DNA of 13,321 nucleotides, taken from NCBI GenBank assembly GCA_036642795.1, contig JAVXTH010000036.1:1-13321 (forward strand), in the 5' to 3' direction. Under the pieces are notes generated by a model that saw only the letters and a program-made list of their open reading frames with translations, made no database searches and had not been told where the DNA came from. The stretch's first letter is position 1. Each line of letters starts with the position of its first letter. Below, one piece after another: positions 6,806-13,321 of this stretch. The position numbers were made by a program, and so were the translations under genes. The stretch comes from JAVXTH01 sp036642795 (GTDB lineage: Bacteria; Bacillota_I; Bacilli_A; Erysipelotrichales; Erysipelotrichaceae).

Positions 6806-8140
6806 ATGAAAAATTTAGAAACAATAAAAGAACAATTGATTACCAGGAATGGAAATGATGCAGAGTTCATTCAAGCAGTTGACGAAGTCCTTGATTCCTT
6901 ACGTGTTGTTGTCAAGAAAGATCCCAGTATTTTTACACTCGGTATTTTAGAGCGAATGATTGAACCAGAACGACAGATTATGTTCCGTGTTCCTTGGGTA
7001 AATGATCAAGGCGAAGTTATCGTGAATCGTGGATTTCGTGTTCAATTCAACTCAGCCATTGGTCCTTATAAAGGTGGATTGAGATTTCATCCTTCTGTTA
7101 ATCTTAGTATAATTAAATTCTTAGGTTTTGAACAGACCTTTAAAAATTCACTAACTGGTCTTCCTATGGGTGGTGGCAAAGGTGGTAGTGACTTCGATCC
7201 AAAAGGAAAAAGCGATGGCGAAGTAATGCGTTTCTGTCAAAGCTTTATGAGTGAATTATATCGTCACATTGGTCAATTTACAGATATACCTGCAGGTGAT
7301 ATTGGTGTTGGTGCTCGAGAAATCGGTTACTTATATGGTCAATATAAAAAACTTCAAAATGAATTTACTGGTACAATGACCGGTAAAGGTCTTACATGGG
7401 GTGGCTCATTAACACGTAAAGAAGCTACTGGTTATGGTTTATGCTACTTCGTTGATGCGATGCTTAAAGATCATCAAGATCATTTCAAAGGAAAACAAGT
7501 GATTGTTTCTGGATCGGGTAACGTTGCGATTTACGCTTGTGAGAAAGCAACCCAATTAGGTGGACACGTTGTTGCTATGTCTGATTCTAAAGGTTATATT
7601 TATGATCAAAATGGCATCGATTTAGAATTGATGAAAGAATTAAAAGAAGTGAAGCGTGCACGCATTAGTGATTACACGAAAGTTCACACAACAGCAACGT
7701 ACGTAGATAATGCCAATGATATTTGGAATGTAGCTTGTGATATTGCCTTACCTTGTGCTACGCAAAATGAATTAAATGAGACTAACGCTTTAGCTTTAAT
7801 TAAGAACGGTGTTAAAATTGTTGCGGAAGGTGCTAATATGCCTTGTACTCCTCAAGCAATTCACCAATTTCAAAGTAACCACATCTTGTATGCACCCGGT
7901 AAAGCAAGTAATGCCGGTGGAGTAGCATGTTCGGGTCTAGAAATGAGTCAAAATTCAATTCGCTTAGCTTGGAGTAATGAAGAAGTGGATGCACGTTTAA
8001 AAGATATTATGAATAATATTTATCATAATGTAAGTTCAACCGCAAAGGAATATGGATTAGAAGAGAATTATGTTGCAGGTGCTAATATTGCTGGTTTCTT
8101 AAAAGTAGCCGAGGCAATGAAGCAACAAGGTATCGTATAA
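6806..8140 (+). CDS. gdhA: Glutamate dehydrogenase, hexameric, probably NADP-dependent
   Basis: It interconverts 2-oxoglutarate plus ammonia and glutamate in the cytosol. The 444 residues match the small hexameric class (about 450). Visible motifs are PYKGGLRFHP (87-96) with substrate lysine 89, LPMGGGKGGSDFDP (119-132) with the catalytic Lys125, PAGDIGVG (162-169) with the catalytic Asp165, the nucleotide-binding GSGNVA (236-241), and EGANMP (341-346). Overall it looks like the E. coli GdhA type, including the SDSKG (259-263) stretch after the second Rossmann strand, which supports NADP over NAD, although cofactor choice is an inference. It is the only plus-strand gene, divergent from feoA, and forms a single-gene unit with its own promoter, a strong AAAGGAG site and a terminator directly after the stop. 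Confidence 0.96.
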   Translation: MKNLETIKEQLITRNGNDAEFIQAVDEVLDSLRVVVKKDPSIFTLGILERMIEPERQIMFRVPWVNDQGEVIVNRGFRVQFNSAIGPYKGGLRFHPSVNLSIIKFLGFEQTFKNSLTGLPMGGGKGGSDFDPKGKSDGEVMRFCQSFMSELYRHIGQFTDIPAGDIGVGAREIGYLYGQYKKLQNEFTGTMTGKGLTWGGSLTRKEATGYGLCYFVDAMLKDHQDHFKGKQVIVSGSGNVAIYACEKATQLGGHVVAMSDSKGYIYDQNGIDLELMKELKEVKRARISDYTKVHTTATYVDNANDIWNVACDIALPCATQNELNETNALALIKNGVKIVAEGANMPCTPQAIHQFQSNHILYAPGKASNAGGVACSGLEMSQNSIRLAWSNEEVDARLKDIMNNIYHNVSSTAKEYGLEENYVAGANIAGFLKVAEAMKQQGIV

Positions 8141-8185
8141 AAAAAGCAATAAAGTGAGGAAATCTCATTTTATTGCTTTTTCTTT
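8141..8185. terminator. Bidirectional rho-independent terminator between gdhA and the OpgB-like gene
   Basis: AAAAAGCAATAAAGTGAG (8141-8158) pairs with 8164-8181 across a five-base loop, giving an 18-base-pair stem with a single G-U pair. A T-run follows on the plus strand (8177-8185, broken by one C), and the A-run at the left arm gives a T-run on the minus strand. The arms begin immediately after the gdhA stop and two bases after the stop of the convergent gene, so it can end both transcripts. Confidence 0.93.
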
Positions 8186-9686
8186 ACTCATAAAGAAATT
8201 GATTGTTATAAAAATTACTCTTTTTGTTTAATTCAAGTGTTACTTTCTCAAAATTATATTTTTCAATTAAAGTTTTTTCATCAGAAAATAAATTTGTTCC
8301 AAGTCCTAAACGATCTCCAGAAATATCTACACCTATTGAAGCTAATGTAGTTGGAAACAGATCTACAACTGAAAAGGCTCTTAATTCTTTATTTTTTAAT
8401 CGCTGTTTTGAATGAATAAATGTATTAAAAGTAGAGCGTTGATAACTTTCTGGTATTGTTTCAAATAAAGATGTATTCATACTTAAATGATCTCCAGCAA
8501 GAACAATCGTTGTGTTTTCATAGAAAGGTTGTTGCTGAATCCAAGTAATAAATTCTGCTACTTGTTTGCTTGAGCATGAGATAACATTCTCATATTGACT
8601 AGCATGTACCTTTCCACATTTCGGGCAAACATAGCCATCTGGATGATGGGTATCCGCAGTTAACATTGTGAAATTAAATGGAACAGGATCAGCTGCTAAC
8701 ATTTGTAATTTTTCTTTCGCGAAAGAAAATAGCTTTTCATCTTCAAATCCCCACCATTCATTATAATCTTTGGGAATTTTATTTTCTTTTATAGCACTTT
8801 TATGATCCCAGATTTCATAATTCCCATGTTGCTTAAAATAAGCTTTTCGCCCTCCAAATGCCGCATCCGATCCAACCATCAGCATTTGTCGATACCCTTC
8901 TTTATTCAAAATATCACCCAATGAATATACTCCAGGTAAAAAAGTTTTATAAGTATCATACGAATTACCTTCAATTGGAATATCCAATGGAATTCCTGAT
9001 GTTTGAGCAACCATTCCTGCGATAGTCCATCCAACTCCTGGTATTTGTAAATTTCCTTTACCTTTTCCATCACCTGCAAAGCGTATATTTTGATCAGCCA
9101 GCAAAGATAATTCAGGAATTAAATCCACTTTTTGATTACCTCCTTGTTCTTTAGATAAATAGGTATCTTCCATGGATTCCAAATAAATATATATTAGATT
9201 TCTTTTTTCTTCAGGAAACTCTAACTTTACTTCTTTTGGATCAACATAATTGTCTTCGATAAATGATGAATTCGTTAATTCGCTTTTTATATATTGGAAC
9301 AAATCAAATTTACTACCACTTATTACAAGTGAAACAATTAATAATAAAGTAGAAAAAAACAAACTATGATTTTTCATAAAACTAAAAATTGCTTTAAAAT
9401 CATATTTTGAATCTTGATAAATAGAAGAAAATAAAATACAATTTAATATATAAAGAACTAAAATGATACACGCTAAAAAAATTAAGCAAGGAATAAAGCA
9501 TTCCTTAATAAATGTACCAATTACATCTTTGTTAGTACCAGTTTTAGGTACTTTTAAATAAAAGAAAATTTGATCTAAATCAACATTATTAAAAGTACGA
9601 ATCGCCCAGTTTGAAGCAATTGGTAACAAGCATGCGAAAAATATTAATAAATAAGTAAAGATATAATTAAGCTTATTTTTTTTCAT
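8184..9686 (-). CDS. OpgB/MdoB-like phosphoglycerol transferase (LTA-synthase/sulfatase fold)
   Basis: The 500 residues comprise three transmembrane segments (about 8-27, 62-88, 107-125) and an extracytoplasmic alkaline-phosphatase-fold domain from about 163. Its motifs match the E. coli OpgB group: LESMEDTY (169-176, metal-binding Glu170), GWTIAGMVAQTSGIPL (219-234, likely nucleophile Thr221), DTHHPDG (345-351) and GDHLSMN (398-404, Asp399 and His400 as metal ligands). Family members move glycerol-1-phosphate from phosphatidylglycerol to glycans or glycerol phosphate chains; streptococcal GacH/SccH do this on rhamnose wall polysaccharides. The acceptor here is probably the glycan made by the genes upstream. 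It is shorter than E. coli OpgB (about 760). An extra CPKC (354-357) with Cys371 is odd for a surface domain. The ATG at 9686 has AAGGTG about ten bases upstream. True sulfatase activity is unlikely. Confidence 0.87.
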   Translation of the reverse strand: MKKNKLNYIFTYLLIFFACLLPIASNWAIRTFNNVDLDQIFFYLKVPKTGTNKDVIGTFIKECFIPCLIFLACIILVLYILNCILFSSIYQDSKYDFKAIFSFMKNHSLFFSTLLLIVSLVISGSKFDLFQYIKSELTNSSFIEDNYVDPKEVKLEFPEEKRNLIYIYLESMEDTYLSKEQGGNQKVDLIPELSLLADQNIRFAGDGKGKGNLQIPGVGWTIAGMVAQTSGIPLDIPIEGNSYDTYKTFLPGVYSLGDILNKEGYRQMLMVGSDAAFGGRKAYFKQHGNYEIWDHKSAIKENKIPKDYNEWWGFEDEKLFSFAKEKLQMLAADPVPFNFTMLTADTHHPDGYVCPKCGKVHASQYENVISCSSKQVAEFITWIQQQPFYENTTIVLAGDHLSMNTSLFETIPESYQRSTFNTFIHSKQRLKNKELRAFSVVDLFPTTLASIGVDISGDRLGLGTNLFSDEKTLIEKYNFEKVTLELNKKSNFYNNQFLYE

Positions 9687-9750
9687 GATTCTTTCACCTT
9701 CAGTTTATATATCTTGTCATTATTTAAACACTTTTAAATCGAAAATGCAA

Positions 9751-9795
9751 ATATAAAAAAATCATAAATTTTGTGCCTTTATGATTTTTTTATAT
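9751..9795. terminator. Perfect 18-base-pair inverted repeat ending the GT4 gene
   Basis: ATATAAAAAAATCATAAA (9751-9768) and its exact complement (9778-9795) flank a nine-base loop. On the minus strand the right arm ends in seven T residues, as in a rho-independent terminator, and the stop codon of the glycosyltransferase lies inside the stem. Only one G-C pair is present, so the hairpin is weaker than its length suggests and readthrough is possible. It separates the OpgB-like gene from the rest of the glycan operon. Confidence 0.75.
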
Positions 9796-10921
9796 GATTC
9801 ATTAAGTTTAACCATTCATTTCTTGTAATATCATAATCAAAAGCTTTAACACTTTCATATGCTTGACAGCTGAGCTTATTACGTAAATCTTCATGGCTTA
9901 GTATAGTACGAATGCTCTCTTGCATTGACTTTCGATTACGATCCTTAATTAAATAACCATTGTAATTATCTTCAATGATCTCTTTCGCACCTTGTGCACT
10001 ATCATAAGCAACACAGACTACTCCACATGCCATTGCTTCTAATAACACTATTCCAAAAGATTCTTTAAAGGATGTCATAACAAAAATATCACATTTACTA
10101 TATAAGCGATTTATATCTTCTTGTTTAAGAAAACCATGAAGAATAATCGCGTTTTGTAAATTGAGAAAATAAATTTTCTCGCGTACTTTTTTTTCTTCTA
10201 ACCCAGATCCAACAATATGCAATATAATTTCTGGATCTTGTTGATGAAGTTCAGAAAATAATTCAATTAATTCAATCGTACCTTTCTCTGATGATAAACG
10301 TCCTACATTTATTAGTGCTTTGTTTTTATGATGCTCAACATATTGGTTTGGAACTTCAATCGTAAAAGGAATATATTGAACTTTAATTGGTAAATCAGCA
10401 AACTCTTTTTGATAGAAAAACGTTAATGCTTTTGAAATAGGCAACAAATAATCAAAATGTAAACAAGAATGCTTTAAATCGTTAATATACTTGTCATTCC
10501 CATCTGGATGATTATGCTCTGTCGTAATTTTAATTATATCTTCATCTGCATACCTTGCAATTAATTCATTATGGAAAATTCTTGTTGATATGATCACATC
10601 ACTATGACATGATTTTATTGCATTTATATTTGCTTTCTTTCTTAAATATAAAATACGAATTGACTTATAACCTTCTTTTAAGATTTTTATTATTTTATGA
10701 TGGGCCATTGCTTGTTTAAACGCTAGTTGATTTGGCGTAAGATTCTCTAATAAATAAATCACTTTTACTTTTTCATTTAAGTAAAAAGCCGGTTGAGTTG
10801 TTATATGATAAGTAGAAATAATCTCTACTTCGTGCTCTTCGCACAATATGTTAGCAAGCGTACATACATAACGTTCTACTCCGCCAAAGCCTAAGTGTAA
10901 GGCAAATATAGTTATTTTCAT
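9779..10921 (-). CDS. GT4-family glycosyltransferase (GT-B fold)
   Basis: This 380-residue cytoplasmic retaining transferase has two Rossmann-like halves. The N-terminal part has the GGVERYV turn (13-19). The donor-binding half has NVGRLSSEKG (205-214) with Arg208 and Lys213, and the EX7E motif ESFGIVLLE (287-295) in TSFKESFGIVLLEAMACG. Such enzymes add a sugar from a nucleotide donor to a lipid-linked acceptor; sugar and linkage cannot be read from the sequence. The nearest analogues by layout are capsule and teichoic-acid transferases. It begins nine bases after the epimerase stop with a poor ribosome binding site, so it is probably translated from the operon message by reinitiation, and it ends in a terminator. 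No transmembrane segment is seen. Confidence 0.88.
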   Translation of the reverse strand: MKITIFALHLGFGGVERYVCTLANILCEEHEVEIISTYHITTQPAFYLNEKVKVIYLLENLTPNQLAFKQAMAHHKIIKILKEGYKSIRILYLRKKANINAIKSCHSDVIISTRIFHNELIARYADEDIIKITTEHNHPDGNDKYINDLKHSCLHFDYLLPISKALTFFYQKEFADLPIKVQYIPFTIEVPNQYVEHHKNKALINVGRLSSEKGTIELIELFSELHQQDPEIILHIVGSGLEEKKVREKIYFLNLQNAIILHGFLKQEDINRLYSKCDIFVMTSFKESFGIVLLEAMACGVVCVAYDSAQGAKEIIEDNYNGYLIKDRNRKSMQESIRTILSHEDLRNKLSCQAYESVKAFDYDITRNEWLNLMNHIKKS

Positions 10922-10930
10922 AAATATCGC

Positions 10931-12040
10931 TTAGATGCGGTCCTTAAACTCATCAACAATAATATCAACAATTTGCTTACTAGCAGTTCCATCTCCATAA
11001 GGATTACAAGCATGACTCATCTTTTCGTATTGAACTGCATCGCTTAATAAGGACTTAGTAATTTGATAAATTTCTTCTTCTTGTGTCCCTGCCAAGATTA
11101 AGGTCCCTGCTTCAATCCCTTCAGGACGTTCAGTCGTATCACGCAAAACCACAACTGGTTTTCCAAGTGAAGGTGCTTCTTCTTGCACTCCACCACTATC
11201 GGTTAAAATAATATAAGCCTTATTCATAAAATTATGAAAATCAATGACTTCTAATGGTTCAATTAAAGCGATTCGATTATTGTCAGCAAAAATTTCATTC
11301 GCAATACTTCGAACTTTTGGATTCATATGAATGGGATAAATCACCTTCACATCATCAAATTCTTCTAAAACACGTTTAATTGCATTAAAGATATGACGCA
11401 TTGGCTCTCCTAAATTCTCACGACGATGCGCCGTTAATAAAAGCAAACGATCCTTTCCTAACCAATCAAAGAGTGGATGATAATAGGCTTCTTTTATCGT
11501 TGTTGCCATCGCATCGATTGCCGTATTTCCCGTGATATATATATGTTCTTTGTTTTTGTTTTCATTGATTAAATTATTTGCACTCATCGAAGTGGGAGAA
11601 AAATGGTAATCCGCTAAAACACCTACCATTTGACGATTCATCTCTTCTGGAAATGGTGAGTATTTATTCCAAGTTCTAAGTCCCGCTTCTACATGACCAA
11701 TCGATACTTCTTGATAATAAGCAGCTAGCGCTCCAGCAAACGTGGATGAAGTATCTCCGTGAACTAATACAATATCTGGCTTACATTCTTTAATTACGCT
11801 TTCAAGGCCCTTTAAAACCCTTGTGGTAATATCAGACAAAGTCTGTGAATTCTGCATTACGTTCAAATCATATTCTGGTTTAATATTAAAAATATGTAAA
11901 ACTTGATCTAGCATTTCACGATGTTGGGCTGTTACGCAGACAATTGTTTCAACTTCTTTTCGTCGTTTTAGTTCTTGAATAACCGGTGCCATTTTAATTG
12001 CTTCCGGTCGAGTTCCAAAAATAGTCATAACTTTAATCAT
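10931..12040 (-). CDS. mnaA: UDP-N-acetylglucosamine 2-epimerase, non-hydrolysing
   Basis: It converts UDP-GlcNAc to UDP-ManNAc in the cytosol, supplying the donor for the TagA-type enzyme encoded just before it. The 369 residues are the normal size. Family landmarks are FGTRPEAIKMAP (8-19), HGDTSST (94-100) with Asp96, HVEAGLRT (116-123) with Glu118, FPEEMNR (130-136) with Glu132, TAHRREN (203-209) with His205, and DSGGVQEE (281-288). These correspond to the E. coli WecB residues Asp95, Glu117, Glu131 and His213. The ATG at 12040 has GGGAG about eight bases upstream and overlaps the end of the preceding gene by eight bases. The same protein is called WecB in enterobacteria; mnaA is the Gram-positive name. 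Confidence 0.95.
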   Translation of the reverse strand: MIKVMTIFGTRPEAIKMAPVIQELKRRKEVETIVCVTAQHREMLDQVLHIFNIKPEYDLNVMQNSQTLSDITTRVLKGLESVIKECKPDIVLVHGDTSSTFAGALAAYYQEVSIGHVEAGLRTWNKYSPFPEEMNRQMVGVLADYHFSPTSMSANNLINENKNKEHIYITGNTAIDAMATTIKEAYYHPLFDWLGKDRLLLLTAHRRENLGEPMRHIFNAIKRVLEEFDDVKVIYPIHMNPKVRSIANEIFADNNRIALIEPLEVIDFHNFMNKAYIILTDSGGVQEEAPSLGKPVVVLRDTTERPEGIEAGTLILAGTQEEEIYQITKSLLSDAVQYEKMSHACNPYGDGTASKQIVDIIVDEFKDRI

Positions 12041-12761
12041 TGAGATTCTCCCTTTTTAGTTTTCTAATTCCTAATAGAAATTTCATATTATTCTTATAAA
12101 AACGTTTAAAACGTTTCGGTTCTTTACTAATACGATATAACCATTCAATATTAAAACGAATGAAAAAGGATGGAGCTCTTTTCTTATTCCCACTTAAAAC
12201 ATCAAAACTACCGCCAACACCAACAAAGATACCTTTTTTAAACTGTGGAAGATGTCGATATATCAGTTTTTCCTGGGTAGGGATACCAAGTGCTACTAAA
12301 ATAATATCTGGTTGTTTATCTAAAATATCTAAAAATACTGCATCTCGATCATCTACATAACCATTTTGATAACCTACTACATTAAGACATGGATAATTAT
12401 TTTGAATCACCTCTCGCATATCATCAATGATATGTTCTTTAGATCCAAACAAGTAAATGCTCTTCTTCATTTCATTTCCCACATTTAATAAATATTCCGC
12501 TATTTCAATACCTGGGATACGTTGTTTTACCGGGCAATTTAAATATTGAGTTGCTTTAACAATACCAATGCCATCCGGTACAACTGTTGTCATTTCATCT
12601 AATAAACATTTTTTAAATTCTGCTTCTTCTTCCCCAATCATAAACGTTTCGGGATTTGCGGTTACAATGAACATTTTATTATTTTCTTGAAGATTATGCT
12701 TCATTATATTTTGGAAGGTCAAAGCATCTTCACAAAATAACTTTTTAAATAAATCTTGCAT
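12033..12761 (-). CDS. tagA: TagA/WecG-type N-acetylmannosaminyltransferase (GT26)
   Basis: By family knowledge it adds ManNAc from UDP-ManNAc to undecaprenyl-diphosphate-GlcNAc, completing the disaccharide linkage unit of wall teichoic acid or a related polymer at the inner membrane face. The 242 residues show TANPE (34-38), PDGIGIV (62-68) with probable catalytic Asp63, RIPGIEI (81-87), LFGSKEH (104-110), ALGIPTQEKLI (157-167) and GVGGSFDVLSG (181-191). The C-terminal tail EWLYRISKEPKRFKR (206-220) is the positively charged appendage thought to hold TagA on the membrane. The start has AAGGAAG about six bases upstream. It lies 27 bases after rmlD and overlaps the epimerase. The exact donor sugar could be another N-acetylhexosamine, but the epimerase neighbour favours ManNAc. 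Confidence 0.92.
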   Translation of the reverse strand: MQDLFKKLFCEDALTFQNIMKHNLQENNKMFIVTANPETFMIGEEEAEFKKCLLDEMTTVVPDGIGIVKATQYLNCPVKQRIPGIEIAEYLLNVGNEMKKSIYLFGSKEHIIDDMREVIQNNYPCLNVVGYQNGYVDDRDAVFLDILDKQPDIILVALGIPTQEKLIYRHLPQFKKGIFVGVGGSFDVLSGNKKRAPSFFIRFNIEWLYRISKEPKRFKRFYKNNMKFLLGIRKLKRENLND

Positions 12762-12788
12762 TTGACACTTCCTTTCTTAACACAAAGA

Positions 12789-13321
12789 CTATAGTTCCGC
12801 TAAATATCTTTTTAAAGCATCTTGCCAAGTAGGTAAACGTTTAAATCCATTTTCATCAAGTTTACTACGATTCATTCTTGAATTCTTAGGACGCACTGCT
12901 TTCGTGATAAATTCATCACTGCTAACCCCCGTTACCTTGACATTCATATTCGCTTGTTTAAAGATTTCACAAGCAAATTCATACCAACTACAAATACCTT
13001 CATTGGGAGCATGATAAATACCATAAGCTTCACTTTGAATCATATCAACACATAAGATAGCTAAATCAAGTGTATACGTTGGTGAACCAATTTGATCATT
13101 TACTACTCTTACTTCACCATTCTCTTTTCCTAAACGAAGCATTGTTTTAATAAAGTTGTTACCATTAATTCCAAACACCCAAGAAATACGTAAGATAAAG
13201 AATTTCTTTAATGTTTCAACCGCAAGTTCCCCTTCATACTTTGTTTCACCATAAATATTTAAAGGCTTTCGTTCATCATATTCTTCCCAAGGTTTTTCTC
13301 CTAAACCATCAAAAACATAGT
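12789..13321 (-). CDS. rmlD: dTDP-4-dehydrorhamnose reductase, N-terminus beyond the window
   Basis: The frame is open from the right edge to the TAG at 12789-12791, giving 176 residues of the C-terminal two thirds; roughly 100 N-terminal residues with the NAD(P)-binding glycine motif are outside. The fragment starts YVFDG, then PLNIYGETKYEGE with the catalytic Tyr-x-x-x-Lys, RISWVFG, DQIGSPTYTLDLA, CSWYEFA and AVRPKNSR, all RmlD signatures. A GTG at 13178 inside this frame is not a start, because conserved sequence continues upstream of it. The enzyme makes dTDP-L-rhamnose in the last step of the rml pathway, so other rml genes are expected just upstream. It leads the tagA-mnaA-GT4 series by a 27-base gap. 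Confidence 0.93.
   Translation of the reverse strand, partial: YVFDGLGEKPWEEYDERKPLNIYGETKYEGELAVETLKKFFILRISWVFGINGNNFIKTMLRLGKENGEVRVVNDQIGSPTYTLDLAILCVDMIQSEAYGIYHAPNEGICSWYEFACEIFKQANMNVKVTGVSSDEFITKAVRPKNSRMNRSKLDENGFKRLPTWQDALKRYLAEL

Noticed and set aside
8224..8415. 63-codon plus-strand open frame after gdhA
   Set aside because: It lies behind the gdhA terminator and is antisense to the conserved end of the OpgB-like gene.
8184..9686. Annotation as a true sulfatase
   Set aside because: The motifs, membrane segments and glycan-gene context match phosphoglycerol transferases of the OpgB type, and the sulfatase C/S-x-P-S-R signature is missing.
12160..12360. 66-codon plus-strand open frame inside tagA
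   Set aside because: Complement of conserved TagA motifs and without a ribosome binding site.
13176..13178. GTG as the start of a short 129-residue reductase
   Set aside because: Conserved RmlD sequence including YGETK and YVFDG continues upstream in the same frame to the window edge, so this is an internal valine codon.

Overview
The window looks like a chromosomal segment of a low-G+C Gram-positive bacterium (Bacillota). The reasons are AT-rich coding DNA, strong AAGGAG-type ribosome binding sites, short overlapping operons, and a TagA/MnaA pair typical of Gram-positive wall polymers. An Erysipelotrichia-like host is possible, but that is a guess from general style and not from a marker gene. 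All genes lie on the minus strand except gdhA. No rRNA, tRNA, CRISPR array, insertion sequence or integrase is visible.

Layout from left to right. Positions 1-994 hold the N-terminal 331 residues of a membrane-anchored GGDEF diguanylate cyclase, cut by the window edge and richer in G+C than its neighbours. A gene-poor gap (995-1353) carries its likely promoter and a palindrome. Positions 1354-4119 form a tight NAD-salvage operon in the order pncA (nicotinamidase), pncB (nicotinate phosphoribosyltransferase), then a DUF2238/YjdF-like membrane protein. The pncA-pncB gap is 1 base and the pncB-membrane protein junction is a 4-base ATGA overlap. Positions 4262-6599 are feoA-feoB, a ferrous iron uptake operon with a Fur-box-like site upstream. 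The divergent gdhA (6806-8140) encodes glutamate dehydrogenase and ends in a strong bidirectional terminator.

From 8184 to the right edge lies a cell-surface glycan locus read right to left: rmlD (partial, dTDP-rhamnose synthesis), a TagA/WecG-type ManNAc transferase, a UDP-GlcNAc 2-epimerase that supplies its substrate, a GT4 glycosyltransferase, a terminator, and an OpgB/MdoB-like extracytoplasmic phosphoglycerol transferase. Together these suggest an undecaprenyl-linked polymer with a GlcNAc-ManNAc linkage unit, possibly containing rhamnose and decorated with glycerol phosphate outside the membrane.

The two most interesting points are the translationally coupled membrane protein of unknown function in the NAD-salvage operon, and the terminator-insulated OpgB-like gene carrying an extra CxxC inside a teichoic-acid-like gene set. 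I saw no clearly new defence or mobile system.
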